A stretch of DNA of 12,795 nt from Burkholderiales bacterium (GTDB taxonomy: Bacteria; Pseudomonadota; Gammaproteobacteria; Burkholderiales; Burkholderiaceae_D): contig JAGWUK010000029.1 of assembly GCA_028868455.1 (NCBI GenBank), positions 1 to 12,795 of the forward strand, read 5' to 3'. The notes below the pieces were generated by a model. The model was not told the DNA's origin and searched no databases. It saw only the letters and a program-made list of their open reading frames with translations. How positions within the stretch are numbered: position 1 is the stretch's first letter; every line of letters begins with the position of its first letter. Positions 1-9,649 of the stretch are shown piece after piece. The position numbers were made by a program, and so were the translations under genes.

Positions 1-1172
<1,172 letters not shown>

Positions 1173-1214
1173 TGTCGTACAATCTTATTTTGATTAAATT
1201 GAGAACGGACTCGC
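1173..1214. promoter_or_regulatory. Divergent yraN/rsmI intergenic region with candidate rsmI -10 box
   Basis: These 42 bp separate two divergent starts and must serve both unless the promoters lie inside the genes. On the plus strand TACAAT at 1178-1183 is a good -10 candidate for rsmI and predicts a leader of about 25 nt. I see no clear -35 at 16-18 nt upstream. ACGGA at 1205-1209, 5 nt before the rsmI ATG, is a plausible ribosome binding site. Nothing equally good appears for yraN. Confidence 0.3.
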
Positions 1215-2123
1215 ATGACCTCTTCAGAATCCGTACCTTTCATCAGCACCTCGATCGCGGATGCTGTGGCCAGACAAAATTACCCTGCTGGCACATTATA
1301 TGTAGTTGCAACACCAATAGGAAATATCGCCGATATTTCCTTGCGAGCCTTGCATTTACTCGGCATCGTTGACGCCATCGCCTGTGAAGACACACGCAAC
1401 ACCTCGCAATTGCTATCGCGATATGGCGTTGATAAGCCGCTCATTGCGGCACATCAGCACAACGAACGCGAAGTCGCAGAAAAGATACTTGCACGCCTTC
1501 AGACTGGCGAGCGCATCGCGCTGGTTTCTGATGCGGGAACGCCTGGCGTGTCCGATCCGGGCGCCAAAATTGTCGACGTGATTAAACTTGCCGGACTGCC
1601 TGTTACGCCGCTGCCTGGCGCCTCCGCCGCGATCAGTGCCCTGTCTGCCAGCGGACTGATACAAGATCGGTTTTATTTTGTTGGATTTTTACCTGCAAAA
1701 GCTGGTCAGAGAGATTCGACGTTACGAGACTTGCTCCATATTCAAGCAACATTGATTTTTTATGAAGCACCACACCGCATCGGAGACATGATTCAGGCTT
1801 TACTCGATGTGTTTGGCGATGACCGGCGTATCGTTCTGGCACGAGAAGTCAGCAAATTGTTTGAGGAAATACACCGCTGTCCGTTACGCGAAGCACCCGC
1901 CTGGCTGGCTGCTGATGAACACCGGGAAAAAGGAGAATATGTCGTCCTGATCGATGCTGCACCGGCAGCAGAAGATGCGACAGAGCAAGAATCAAGAAGG
2001 GTTCTCAGCATTTTGCTGGAAGAATGTTCTGTCAAACAGGCGGCATCGCTAGCCGCACAGATTACCGGGTTCAAGAAGAACGCGCTATACCAGCTGGCTC
2101 TGGAGATGAAAAATTCCGCTTAG
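1215..2123 (+). CDS. rsmI: 16S rRNA (cytidine(1402)-2'-O)-methyltransferase
   Basis: RsmI adds the 2'-O-methyl group to C1402 in the decoding centre of the small ribosomal subunit, using S-adenosylmethionine. The 302-residue product carries the tetrapyrrole-methylase-like fold signatures in order: LYVVATPIGN (28-37), CEDTR (57-61), ALVSDAGTPGVSDPG (102-116), PLPGASA (132-138) and FYEAPHR (182-188). A C-terminal helical segment, KQAASLAAQITG-KKNALYQLAL (274-296), is the usual RsmI tail. The length is slightly above the roughly 285 residues usual for the family. The excess is an N-terminal segment of about 25 residues before the first strand, so an internal start cannot be ruled out. The gene converges on rlpA with only 7 bp between the stop codons, and no terminator is visible there. 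Confidence 0.95.
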   Translation: MTSSESVPFISTSIADAVARQNYPAGTLYVVATPIGNIADISLRALHLLGIVDAIACEDTRNTSQLLSRYGVDKPLIAAHQHNEREVAEKILARLQTGERIALVSDAGTPGVSDPGAKIVDVIKLAGLPVTPLPGASAAISALSASGLIQDRFYFVGFLPAKAGQRDSTLRDLLHIQATLIFYEAPHRIGDMIQALLDVFGDDRRIVLAREVSKLFEEIHRCPLREAPAWLAADEHREKGEYVVLIDAAPAAEDATEQESRRVLSILLEECSVKQAASLAAQITGFKKNALYQLALEMKNSA

Positions 2124-2130
2124 GCAAATA

Positions 2131-3201
2131 TCAGCGCTGCACAACCAGGGGGCGCCCAACACCAAGGTTGGCGGCTTGATTTAAAGCCGATAACGCCTCC
2201 GAACGACTGCTGAACGGGCCACTGATCAATCGATACAAATTGCCTTGCTGCACAATATCAAATCCTGGTAAAAGGCTTTCTGCCCGGTTTTTCAAATGTG
2301 TCATGATGGATTCGGCGTTCGCGCGGATCGCATAGGCGCCGAACTGCAGATAATAGCCAGATGCGGATTCTGTTCGCGCTTCCAATTTTTCGACAGATTT
2401 ATTTTCTTGCGATGCCAATAAATCTTCGATCGTCATCTGATCCGGTGCATTTTCTTTCACGTCAACGCCCTGCTTGTTCGATGCCGGATTGGCAGGAGCA
2501 TTGACAGCAACAGCAGCAACCGGACTGGCGACCTGATTTTTTCTGTTCTCAGCCATACGCTCTATATCTGCGGGTAACAGGCGTTCTACTTCCAATTGAC
2601 TGCTCCCCCGCCCTAATAGCCCCAGTTTTAATGCGGCGGTATACGACAGATCAATAATCCTGCTCGAATGGAATGGGCCGCGATCATTAATGCGCACAAT
2701 GATTTGTTTTCCATTTTCGAGATTCGTGACACGAGCATAGGATGGGATTGGCAGAGTGGGATGTGCTGCAGTGATTTTGTACATGTCGTACAACTCACCA
2801 GATGAAGTTTTTTGTCCGTGAAATTTTTTGCCGTACCAGCTTCCAATTCCACGTTGCACAAATGGAGTCGTATTATCTGCAATCGGCGTATAAGTTTTCC
2901 CAAATACAACGTAGGGTTTGTTTCCTGAACGTGAGAAGTCTTCAACGACAGGAATTGGGTCAACGGTAAATTCCAATCCTTCTGGTGGGTTATCTCCGGG
3001 GCCATCGTCTTTGTAATACGCCCCTCGCCCTGAATTTGCTTTCGGTAATTGCGCCGACGATTTTACCGATGTTCCCGACTCTGACTTATTGGCGATGACT
3101 AATGGTCGCTTAGGAGCACTCCCGCATGCGACCAGCAGTGCAGCAAGCAATCCCGCTGCCACTAAACGCATATTTTTCAGAATCGATATTTCGCTATTCA
3201 T
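2131..3201 (-). CDS. rlpA: Septal ring lytic transglycosylase, rare lipoprotein A with SPOR domain
   Basis: RlpA is an outer-membrane lipoprotein that cleaves peptidoglycan strands stripped of stem peptides, mainly at the division septum. The 356-residue product has a signal peptide ending in the lipobox L-V-A-C (Cys26), then a disordered linker. The double-psi beta-barrel domain is at about 115-208 (GIGSWYGKKFHGQKTSSGE, then RINDRGPFHSSRIIDLS). A second linker (about 210-280) precedes a C-terminal SPOR domain (about 281-356), which in this family binds denuded glycans. E136, D139 and H147 have the same E-x2-D-x7-H spacing as the catalytic residues described for Pseudomonas RlpA, so an active enzyme is likely. 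The start ATG overlaps the rodA stop as ATGA, suggesting translational coupling. The ATG at 3171 would give a shorter signal peptide beginning MRLVAAG, but it has no ribosome binding site. Confidence 0.95.
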   Translation of the reverse strand: MNSEISILKNMRLVAAGLLAALLVACGSAPKRPLVIANKSESGTSVKSSAQLPKANSGRGAYYKDDGPGDNPPEGLEFTVDPIPVVEDFSRSGNKPYVVFGKTYTPIADNTTPFVQRGIGSWYGKKFHGQKTSSGELYDMYKITAAHPTLPIPSYARVTNLENGKQIIVRINDRGPFHSSRIIDLSYTAALKLGLLGRGSSQLEVERLLPADIERMAENRKNQVASPVAAVAVNAPANPASNKQGVDVKENAPDQMTIEDLLASQENKSVEKLEARTESASGYYLQFGAYAIRANAESIMTHLKNRAESLLPGFDIVQQGNLYRLISGPFSSRSEALSALNQAANLGVGRPLVVQR

Positions 3202-4307
3202 GTTTGCACCAGTTTTCTATTCCGTTGCACACTCATCATGATACCCAATCCCATGCCCAGCGTGACTAACGCCGTTCCGCCGTAACTCATGAACGGTAAT
3301 GGTACACCCACAACTGGCAGAATTCCGCTCACCATTCCCATGTTCACAAAGGCATAGGTGAAGAATATCATGGTCACAGAACCAGCCATCAACCGGGCAA
3401 ACATTGTCGGAGCGTTTGCGGCGATCATCAGACAACGCACGATCAATAGGAAATACAGGGTGACCAATACCATATTGCCGATAAACCCAAACTCCTCGGA
3501 GAACACCGCAAATATAAAGTCGGTTGTTCTCTCGGGAATAAATTCAAGGTGGGCCTGTGTTCCTTTCAACCAGCCTTTCCCGTGCAAACCGCCTGAACCG
3601 ACGGCTATGGTCGACTGAATAATGTGAAATCCTTTGCCCAGCGGATCACGATTAGGATCAAGCATGGTCAGAACACGATCCCGCTGGAAATCATGCAACA
3701 TTGGCCAGACAACGGTAGGAATTGTAACTAGCGCACCAACCACCAGCGAAACGATGAGCTTCCAGGATAAGCCTGCCAAAAAAACCACGGCGAATCCGGC
3801 AGCAATAACCAATGTAGCCGTGCCAAGGTCTGGCTGTCTAGCGATCAATCCGACTGGTAACGCAAGTATGACGGCAGCAATCGCAAAATCTCTGAGCCTT
3901 AAAGCACCTTCTCTTTGTTGAAAATACCATGCGAGCATGAGCGGCGTAGCAATTTTCATCATTTCTGACGGTTGAATGACGACGCCCACGTTTAACCAGC
4001 GACGGGCACCTTTCTTCACCATTCCGAACGCAGCAACAGCAAGTAATAATGCGATGCCAAAGCTGTAAATCGGTATTGCAAATCTCATCAAGGTTTGCGG
4101 GGGAATGTTTGCAGCGATCCACATGACCACAAATGAAACGAGAATATTGCGCAATTGATCTTCGACGCGACCAGGAAAATCGATCCCCGCAGAATACAAG
4201 GTGACGATTCCGATCGACATAATCAAAAAAATAAGTATGGCCAACGCGGCGTCGAAAACCATGATGTGTGACCGGATGAGTTGCCAGCTAAAACCGTGGT
4301 TCTGCAT
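3198..4307 (-). CDS. rodA: Rod-shape-determining peptidoglycan glycosyltransferase RodA (SEDS family)
   Basis: RodA polymerises lipid II into glycan strands during lateral wall growth, paired with the transpeptidase PBP2. The 369-residue product, close to the E. coli length, is an inner-membrane protein with about ten hydrophobic segments. SEDS hallmarks are visible: ARRWLNVG (101-108), IQPSE-K (111-118), ARQPDLGTA (156-164), the large extracytoplasmic loop with FQRDRVLTMLDPNRDPLGKG (207-226), EFIPERTTDFIFAV (255-268) and PLPFMSYGGTALV (336-348). Asp263 in the ERTTDF motif corresponds to the essential catalytic Asp of E. coli RodA. The start at 4307 is 2 nt after the mrdA stop, with AAGGA at good spacing inside the end of mrdA. 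The stop overlaps the rlpA start by 4 nt. This is one tightly coupled operon with mreC, mreD and mrdA. Confidence 0.96.
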   Translation of the reverse strand: MQNHGFSWQLIRSHIMVFDAALAILIFLIMSIGIVTLYSAGIDFPGRVEDQLRNILVSFVVMWIAANIPPQTLMRFAIPIYSFGIALLLAVAAFGMVKKGARRWLNVGVVIQPSEMMKIATPLMLAWYFQQREGALRLRDFAIAAVILALPVGLIARQPDLGTATLVIAAGFAVVFLAGLSWKLIVSLVVGALVTIPTVVWPMLHDFQRDRVLTMLDPNRDPLGKGFHIIQSTIAVGSGGLHGKGWLKGTQAHLEFIPERTTDFIFAVFSEEFGFIGNMVLVTLYFLLIVRCLMIAANAPTMFARLMAGSVTMIFFTYAFVNMGMVSGILPVVGVPLPFMSYGGTALVTLGMGLGIMMSVQRNRKLVQT

Positions 4308-4309
4308 GT

Positions 4310-6289
4310 TTAGTCCTTGTTTCCAGACGTTTGCTCTTCTGTTTTCAGCTCACCGGCTGGAAGCGTATTCGATTTGACTTCGGATACTGCGCCAGTCACT
4401 TCCGTTTTCGCTAACGTTTTTTTGTCGACAGGATCCGGGCGTTTCCCGAGCAGATAATAATCAAGTGCCTTGCGCGCAATAGGTGCAGCGAATTCAGCGC
4501 CAAAACCGACGTTTTCGACAACCAGTGCAAGCGCAATTTTAGGTTTGTCTGCCGGTGCAAAAGCAATGTACAAGGCGTTGTCGCGGTGTTTTTCCAATGT
4601 ATGCTTCGCATCGTATTTTGCACCATTCAGACTGACAACCTGCGCAGTTCCCGTTTTCCCGCCAGAAACATATTCAGCCCCCGAAAACACGCGCAAGCCC
4701 GTACCGCCGGCGACGGTCGTAACGCCCACCATCGCGTTTTTGATGACGTCGATATTTTCCTGTTTCAACGGAATCCGATAACTTTCCTTTTGTACCGTCA
4801 GTGTCCTTTGGTGCGTTTGCGGATCTTCAGTCATTTTGACCAAATGCGGTTTCATCACAATACCGTTGTTTGCCAGCGTTGCCATCGCGTGCGCCATCTG
4901 CAAGGGCGTGAAGGAATTGTAGCCCTGCCCGATACCTAAAGAAATCGTCTCACCTGCATACCATTTTTGCTGTGCCAACTTTTTGTAAGCAGCCCGTTTC
5001 CACGCGGTTGACGGCAAAACACCTTGTTTCTCATGCTCCAGATCAATTCCGGTTTTCTGCCCGAAACCAAACGGCTTCATGAAATCGTAAATCGTATCAA
5101 CGCCGAGATCATTCGCCAGCATGTAGTAATAGGTATCGCAAGAAACGACGATGGACCGAAACATATCTACCGTTCCATGCCCGCCAGGCTTATCGTCATT
5201 AAATCTGTGGCCACCGAACATGAAAAAACCCTGATCGACGAATGCTTGCTGCGGTGTTCGCTTACCTAACTCCAGCGCGGCAAGTGCCATGTATGGTTTA
5301 TAGGTTGATCCAGGCGAATAAGTGCCCGACAAAGGACGATTCAGTAGTGGCCGGTCTTCCGATGTGTTCAACTCTGTCCAATTTTGCTGGTCTATCCCTT
5401 CGACGAACAAATTGGGGTCATATGTAGGCTTGGATACAAATGCCAGCACATCGCCGGTGGCAGGCTCAATCGCTACCAAGGCACCCCGGTGATCTCCGAA
5501 GGCCTCTTCAATGACTTTTTGCAATTCAATGTCGACTGACAAAATCAGATTTTTCCCCGAAGTCGGCGCCGAGCGTGACAATGTCCTTACCGCGCGGCCA
5601 CCGGCGGAAACTTCGACTTCTTCGAACCCGGTGTTCCCGTGCAATATCTTTTCATAGCTTTTTTCCAGCCCTTCTTTTCCAATATAGTCGGTACCGTTAT
5701 AGTTGGAAGAGTCTTCCATATCGTCAATGGCGTCGGCGTCTTTCTGGCTGATACGTCCGATATATCCGATCACATGCGAAGCAACGTCACCCTGGGGATA
5801 TTGCCTGAACAAACGCGCCTTGATATCGACCCCGGGAAAACGAAAACGTTGTGCCGTAAACCGGGCAACTTCCTCATCGCTGAGACGAGTACGAATAGGC
5901 AAGCTCTCGAAATTTTTCGAATCTTCCAATAACTTTCGAAATCGCTTCCTGTGTTTCGGCTGAATATCAACCAGTTGTCCCAGTTCATCAATCAAAACAT
6001 CCATATCCTCACGAATTTTTGATGGGGTGATTTCCAGCGTATAGGCGGAATAATTTCGCGCCAGAATGACACCGTTGCGATCCATAATCAACCCGCGATT
6101 AGGGACAACGGGAACAATATCAATACGATTTTCGTCGGCAAGAAGCACATAATCTTTGTGCTTGATAATCTGCAGCCACACAAAACGTGCGATCAATGCC
6201 GAAAAGCACAGGAACACAAATGCGCCGATAAACAGTAAGCGCATACGGAAATAATGCAGTTCACGTTCCGTGTTTTTTAGTTCATTCAT
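4310..6289 (-). CDS. mrdA: Penicillin-binding protein 2, peptidoglycan DD-transpeptidase
   Basis: PBP2 cross-links new peptidoglycan in the elongasome together with RodA. The 659-residue product has a short cytoplasmic tail and one membrane segment (about 17-40). The pedestal domain includes VVPNRGLIMDRNG (61-73). The C-terminal transpeptidase domain carries the three active-site motifs: S328-T-Y-K331 (SxxK, nucleophile S328), S383-C-D385 (the SxD form of SxN usual in PBP2) and K545-T-G547. The length slightly exceeds the 633 residues of E. coli PBP2. The excess is a charged, low-complexity tail after about residue 615 that is probably disordered. The gene lies 44 nt after mreD and directly before rodA. 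The ribosome binding site is weak (AAGA near the start). Confidence 0.97.
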   Translation of the reverse strand: MNELKNTERELHYFRMRLLFIGAFVFLCFSALIARFVWLQIIKHKDYVLLADENRIDIVPVVPNRGLIMDRNGVILARNYSAYTLEITPSKIREDMDVLIDELGQLVDIQPKHRKRFRKLLEDSKNFESLPIRTRLSDEEVARFTAQRFRFPGVDIKARLFRQYPQGDVASHVIGYIGRISQKDADAIDDMEDSSNYNGTDYIGKEGLEKSYEKILHGNTGFEEVEVSAGGRAVRTLSRSAPTSGKNLILSVDIELQKVIEEAFGDHRGALVAIEPATGDVLAFVSKPTYDPNLFVEGIDQQNWTELNTSEDRPLLNRPLSGTYSPGSTYKPYMALAALELGKRTPQQAFVDQGFFMFGGHRFNDDKPGGHGTVDMFRSIVVSCDTYYYMLANDLGVDTIYDFMKPFGFGQKTGIDLEHEKQGVLPSTAWKRAAYKKLAQQKWYAGETISLGIGQGYNSFTPLQMAHAMATLANNGIVMKPHLVKMTEDPQTHQRTLTVQKESYRIPLKQENIDVIKNAMVGVTTVAGGTGLRVFSGAEYVSGGKTGTAQVVSLNGAKYDAKHTLEKHRDNALYIAFAPADKPKIALALVVENVGFGAEFAAPIARKALDYYLLGKRPDPVDKKTLAKTEVTGAVSEVKSNTLPAGELKTEEQTSGNKD

Positions 6290-6333
6290 TGTCTTAAGAG
6301 AAGCTTACAGCAACGCCGGTTGTGGTCCAGCGA

Positions 6334-6852
6334 TCAGATAGGGCGCGTATCGTCTTTATCGACAGCACGTCGTTGCGGTGCGAGCAAAAGAAAAGTTGCT
6401 ACCGGCCAAAGTAAAGTTGTTACCAGACTGACGGAAAAATACCACCAGCCAGGAAAATGCGCATCAGGAGCCACCAACAGACGAACAGCAATCTGAACAC
6501 ATTGAACAAACAGAAACAGAGGAAAGACATGTAATGACTGAGCAAGCGGGCTAAACCACAAAACACGGCGATGGATCGTGATCGCGAAATAGGATAACAA
6601 GGTATATGCGAGCGCATTTTCGCCAAGATGTATCGCATCGTGCACATCCATCAGCAATCCCATCGCAAAAGCGACACCGATTCCGACTTTACGCGGTTGA
6701 TGAATACTCCAGAACACCAACACCAAAGCGACGAAGTCCGGCACGCCGATCAACCCGCCCCAAGGCAAAAAATTCAGTAAAAAAGCAAGCGCAAAGCTGA
6801 CCGCGATAAACAGCGAGCTCACGGGCAGCAAAATGTAATGCGGGCTATTCAT
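6334..6852 (-). CDS. mreD: Rod-shape-determining protein MreD
   Basis: MreD is an inner-membrane partner of MreC and MreB in the elongasome and modulates how MreC activates PBP2-RodA. The 172-residue product is almost entirely hydrophobic, with about five membrane segments. It includes the family-typical N-terminal FLLNFLPWGG-GVPDFVALVLVFWSIHQPRKVGIGVAF-MGLLMDV region; the PDFV and GLLMD motifs are characteristic. The start codon overlaps the mreC stop as ATGA, so translation is probably coupled. A short hydrophilic tail (RRAVDKDDTRPI) ends the protein. The gene is ordinary in length (E. coli MreD is about 162 residues), and its position between mreC and mrdA is the usual one. Confidence 0.94.
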   Translation of the reverse strand: MNSPHYILLPVSSLFIAVSFALAFLLNFLPWGGLIGVPDFVALVLVFWSIHQPRKVGIGVAFAMGLLMDVHDAIHLGENALAYTLLSYFAITIHRRVLWFSPLAQSLHVFPLFLFVQCVQIAVRLLVAPDAHFPGWWYFSVSLVTTLLWPVATFLLLAPQRRAVDKDDTRPI

Positions 6853-7844
6853 CGTGCGTGCTCCTTGACTTGATTTTGCGCAGGCGCCGGTGCTTCGGTT
6901 TTAACAGAATCGGTTTTGGGTTCTGCTACAGGCAAAGAAAAATCGCGCGTCACTTTGCGATTCAACTTTTCCTTCTTCGCACGAACATCTTCGTTATCGG
7001 GACGCGGTAAATTATTCTCAGGTATCTGCAATATCAGCAATTGTTTATTGCGATCTATCCCTGCGATCGGAGTGCACAATATGCTTTCAAACGTGGTCGT
7101 TGCCTTATTTTCGACCTGCATCACTTTGGCGACGGCCAAACCTGCTGGATAAACGCCATCAATACCCGAGGTCACGAGCTGATCACCATTCTGTACATCG
7201 GCGTTTGACGTAAGGCGCATATCCAGAAAGCTCGACTGTCCGCGACCATACGCAACGCTACGTAAACCGTTCCGTACAATTTGCACCGGAATCGCCTGAT
7301 TTTTGTCCGTCAGCAAGGTCACTTCAGCCGTCAAAGGAAATACTCGCGTTACTTGCCCAACCACACCTTGATCGTCAATAACAGGCTGGCTAAGTGCGAC
7401 ACCTTGATGCGCACCACGGTCAATGATGACCTTGCGCGTAGATGGATCTCTTGCGTCATATAAGATTTCAGCAAGTATCGATTTAACTGGCAGGCGCTCG
7501 CGTGCATCCAGCAATTTACGCAAATGCGCATTTTCCGCCATCAGCTGTGATGTCTGCTGAAGCGTATCGGCATTGCTCGTTTGCTGCCGCTTGAGTTTTG
7601 CATTTTCCTGCTCAAGTGTATTGATCGCAACAAAATAGCCCGAAAGACGAACGACTGCGTCGCGCGGCATTACTGCAGCCATCTGTATTGGATACAGCAC
7701 GGTACCTAAAATCTGACGGGCCAACGTTAGCGATTCAAGTCTGGAGTCAATCACCAACAAAAAAATCGCCAAAATGGCAAAAAACACCACTCTGGCACGT
7801 GCAGAAGCACCTTGCTTGAAGAGGGGTGGCGGACTGTATTCCAT
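6849..7844 (-). CDS. mreC: Rod-shape-determining protein MreC
   Basis: MreC is a bitopic inner-membrane protein that links MreB to the periplasmic synthases and activates PBP2. The 331-residue product begins with a short cytoplasmic segment, MEYSPPPLFKQG, common in betaproteobacterial MreC. One membrane helix (about 18-36) follows, then a periplasmic coiled coil (about 73-113, LEQENAKLKRQQ and LMAENAHLRKLL). The double beta-barrel domain (about 120-275) includes VIIDRGAHQGV, QGVVGQV and LVTSGIDGVYPAG. The tail after about 280 is rich in Lys, Pro and Ala and probably disordered. mreC is separated from mreB by 172 nt that contain an intrinsic terminator, so it may have its own promoter. No strong ribosome binding site is seen before 7844. 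Confidence 0.95.
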   Translation of the reverse strand: MEYSPPPLFKQGASARARVVFFAILAIFLLVIDSRLESLTLARQILGTVLYPIQMAAVMPRDAVVRLSGYFVAINTLEQENAKLKRQQTSNADTLQQTSQLMAENAHLRKLLDARERLPVKSILAEILYDARDPSTRKVIIDRGAHQGVALSQPVIDDQGVVGQVTRVFPLTAEVTLLTDKNQAIPVQIVRNGLRSVAYGRGQSSFLDMRLTSNADVQNGDQLVTSGIDGVYPAGLAVAKVMQVENKATTTFESILCTPIAGIDRNKQLLILQIPENNLPRPDNEDVRAKKEKLNRKVTRDFSLPVAEPKTDSVKTEAPAPAQNQVKEHAR

Positions 7845-7915
7845 ACGTTTTCAGTGACTATCTGCAACCAACTCGAATATTTTGAATGCTACGCCATCTG
7901 GCTTAACAACTCTCG

Positions 7916-7950
7916 AAAAACAAAAAGCCGACAATGCAAAAGCCGGCTTT
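7916..7950 (-). terminator. Intrinsic terminator after mreB
   Basis: On the minus strand a 9-bp stem is formed by AAAGCCGGC (7950-7942) and GTCGGCTTT (7932-7924), including one G-U pair, with a 9-nt loop. It is followed by the T-rich run TTTTTGTTTTT ending at 7916. It lies about 65 nt beyond the mreB stop and about 70 nt before the mreC start, so it should end most mreB transcripts. Any read-through would still enter mreC. On the plus strand the hairpin lacks a T tract, so the direction is clear. Confidence 0.85.
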
Positions 7951-8016
7951 ACCGCTACGAAGACCTGGGCAATATCGCCAACACGGCATTTCTCGCAGCA
8001 GATCATTCTCCGTTTA

Positions 8017-9078
<1,062 letters not shown>

Positions 9079-9136
9079 CTATTGGTATGCCGAGCGCTAT
9101 TGCAAACAGCACCCAACAAAGAAATTTTTTGAACCC

Positions 9137-9153
9137 ATCCAGATTGCCTGGAT
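9137..9153. other. Short perfect inverted repeat upstream of mreB
   Basis: ATCCAG, a 5-nt spacer ATTGC, and CTGGAT form a perfect 6-bp inverted repeat about 80 bp upstream of the mreB start. It could be a hairpin in the mreB leader RNA or a dimeric operator. No T tract long enough for a terminator follows it on either strand. It is short enough to occur by chance. Confidence 0.35.
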
Positions 9154-9175
9154 TTTGGCGCTTCAATCCCGCATC

Positions 9176-9210
9176 CAAGCCAGATAAGGGATTTAGCAAG
9201 CCATTTAGGG
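9176..9210. repeat. Imperfect direct repeat, 21-bp period, in the mreB/gatC region
   Basis: CAAGCCAGATAAGGG (9176-9190) and CAAGCCATTTAGGG (9197-9210) are near copies whose starts are 21 bp apart, about two helical turns. That spacing would place both on the same DNA face, as for paired binding sites. A separate 9-bp repeat, GAACCCATC, occurs at 9131-9139 and 9214-9222, flanking this pair. Function unknown; chance similarity is possible. Confidence 0.4.
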
Positions 9211-9330
9211 CATGAACCCATCATTCTACCTTATAATCTGTGTAAATTTCTTCGATACCAATACCTAAAAATATGGTGTCGAATTTTGTATTTTTTGACA
9301 CTCTTTTGCCCGGCCTAGCGCCTATCAACT

Positions 9331-9633
9331 ATGTCACTGACACTTGCCGACGTTAAGAGGATTGCCAATTTGGCAAAACTCGATATTTCAGAATCCGAAG
9401 CCAATTCAACTCTCGACAAATTGAATGGTATTTTCTCATTGGTTGAGCAACTCAAAGCTGTCGATACAACTGACGTTGCTCCACTTAGCCACCCTATTGC
9501 GGCGCTCTTGCCCGAATTGTCTTTGCGTCTACGCGAAGACGTGGTCAGCGAAGTCAATCGGCGAGAAGACTACCAGCAACCGGCGCCTGCAACACAAGAT
9601 GGGCTGTATCTTGTACCCAAGGTCATCGAATAA
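9331..9633 (+). CDS. gatC: Asp-tRNA(Asn)/Glu-tRNA(Gln) amidotransferase subunit C
   Basis: GatC is the small subunit that wraps around and stabilises the GatA-GatB complex. The 100-residue product matches the family throughout: MSLTLADVKRIANLAKLDIS at the N-terminus, a central LNGIFSLVEQLKAVDTTDV segment with the usual DV-P linker, LREDVVSE at about 67-74, and a C-terminal GLYLVPKVIE in place of the common G-F-VPKVIE. It is the first gene of the gatCA-x-gatB operon, followed by gatA after 16 nt. There is no recognisable Shine-Dalgarno before the ATG at 9331 (upstream sequence GCGCCTATCAACT). The start is supported only by homology of the N-terminus, which is strong. Confidence 0.95.
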   Translation: MSLTLADVKRIANLAKLDISESEANSTLDKLNGIFSLVEQLKAVDTTDVAPLSHPIAALLPELSLRLREDVVSEVNRREDYQQPAPATQDGLYLVPKVIE

Positions 9634-9649
9634 GTTCTGAGAATACTTT

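Noticed and set aside
2172..2189. Perfect inverted repeat CGGCTT-N6-AAGCCG near the convergent rsmI/rlpA ends, considered as a terminator.
   Set aside because: It lies inside the rlpA coding sequence (SPOR domain) and no T tract follows on either strand.
2628..3005. Minus-strand open frame of 125 codons within rlpA in another frame.
   Set aside because: Its translation has no recognisable features, and rlpA accounts for the region with domains on both sides.
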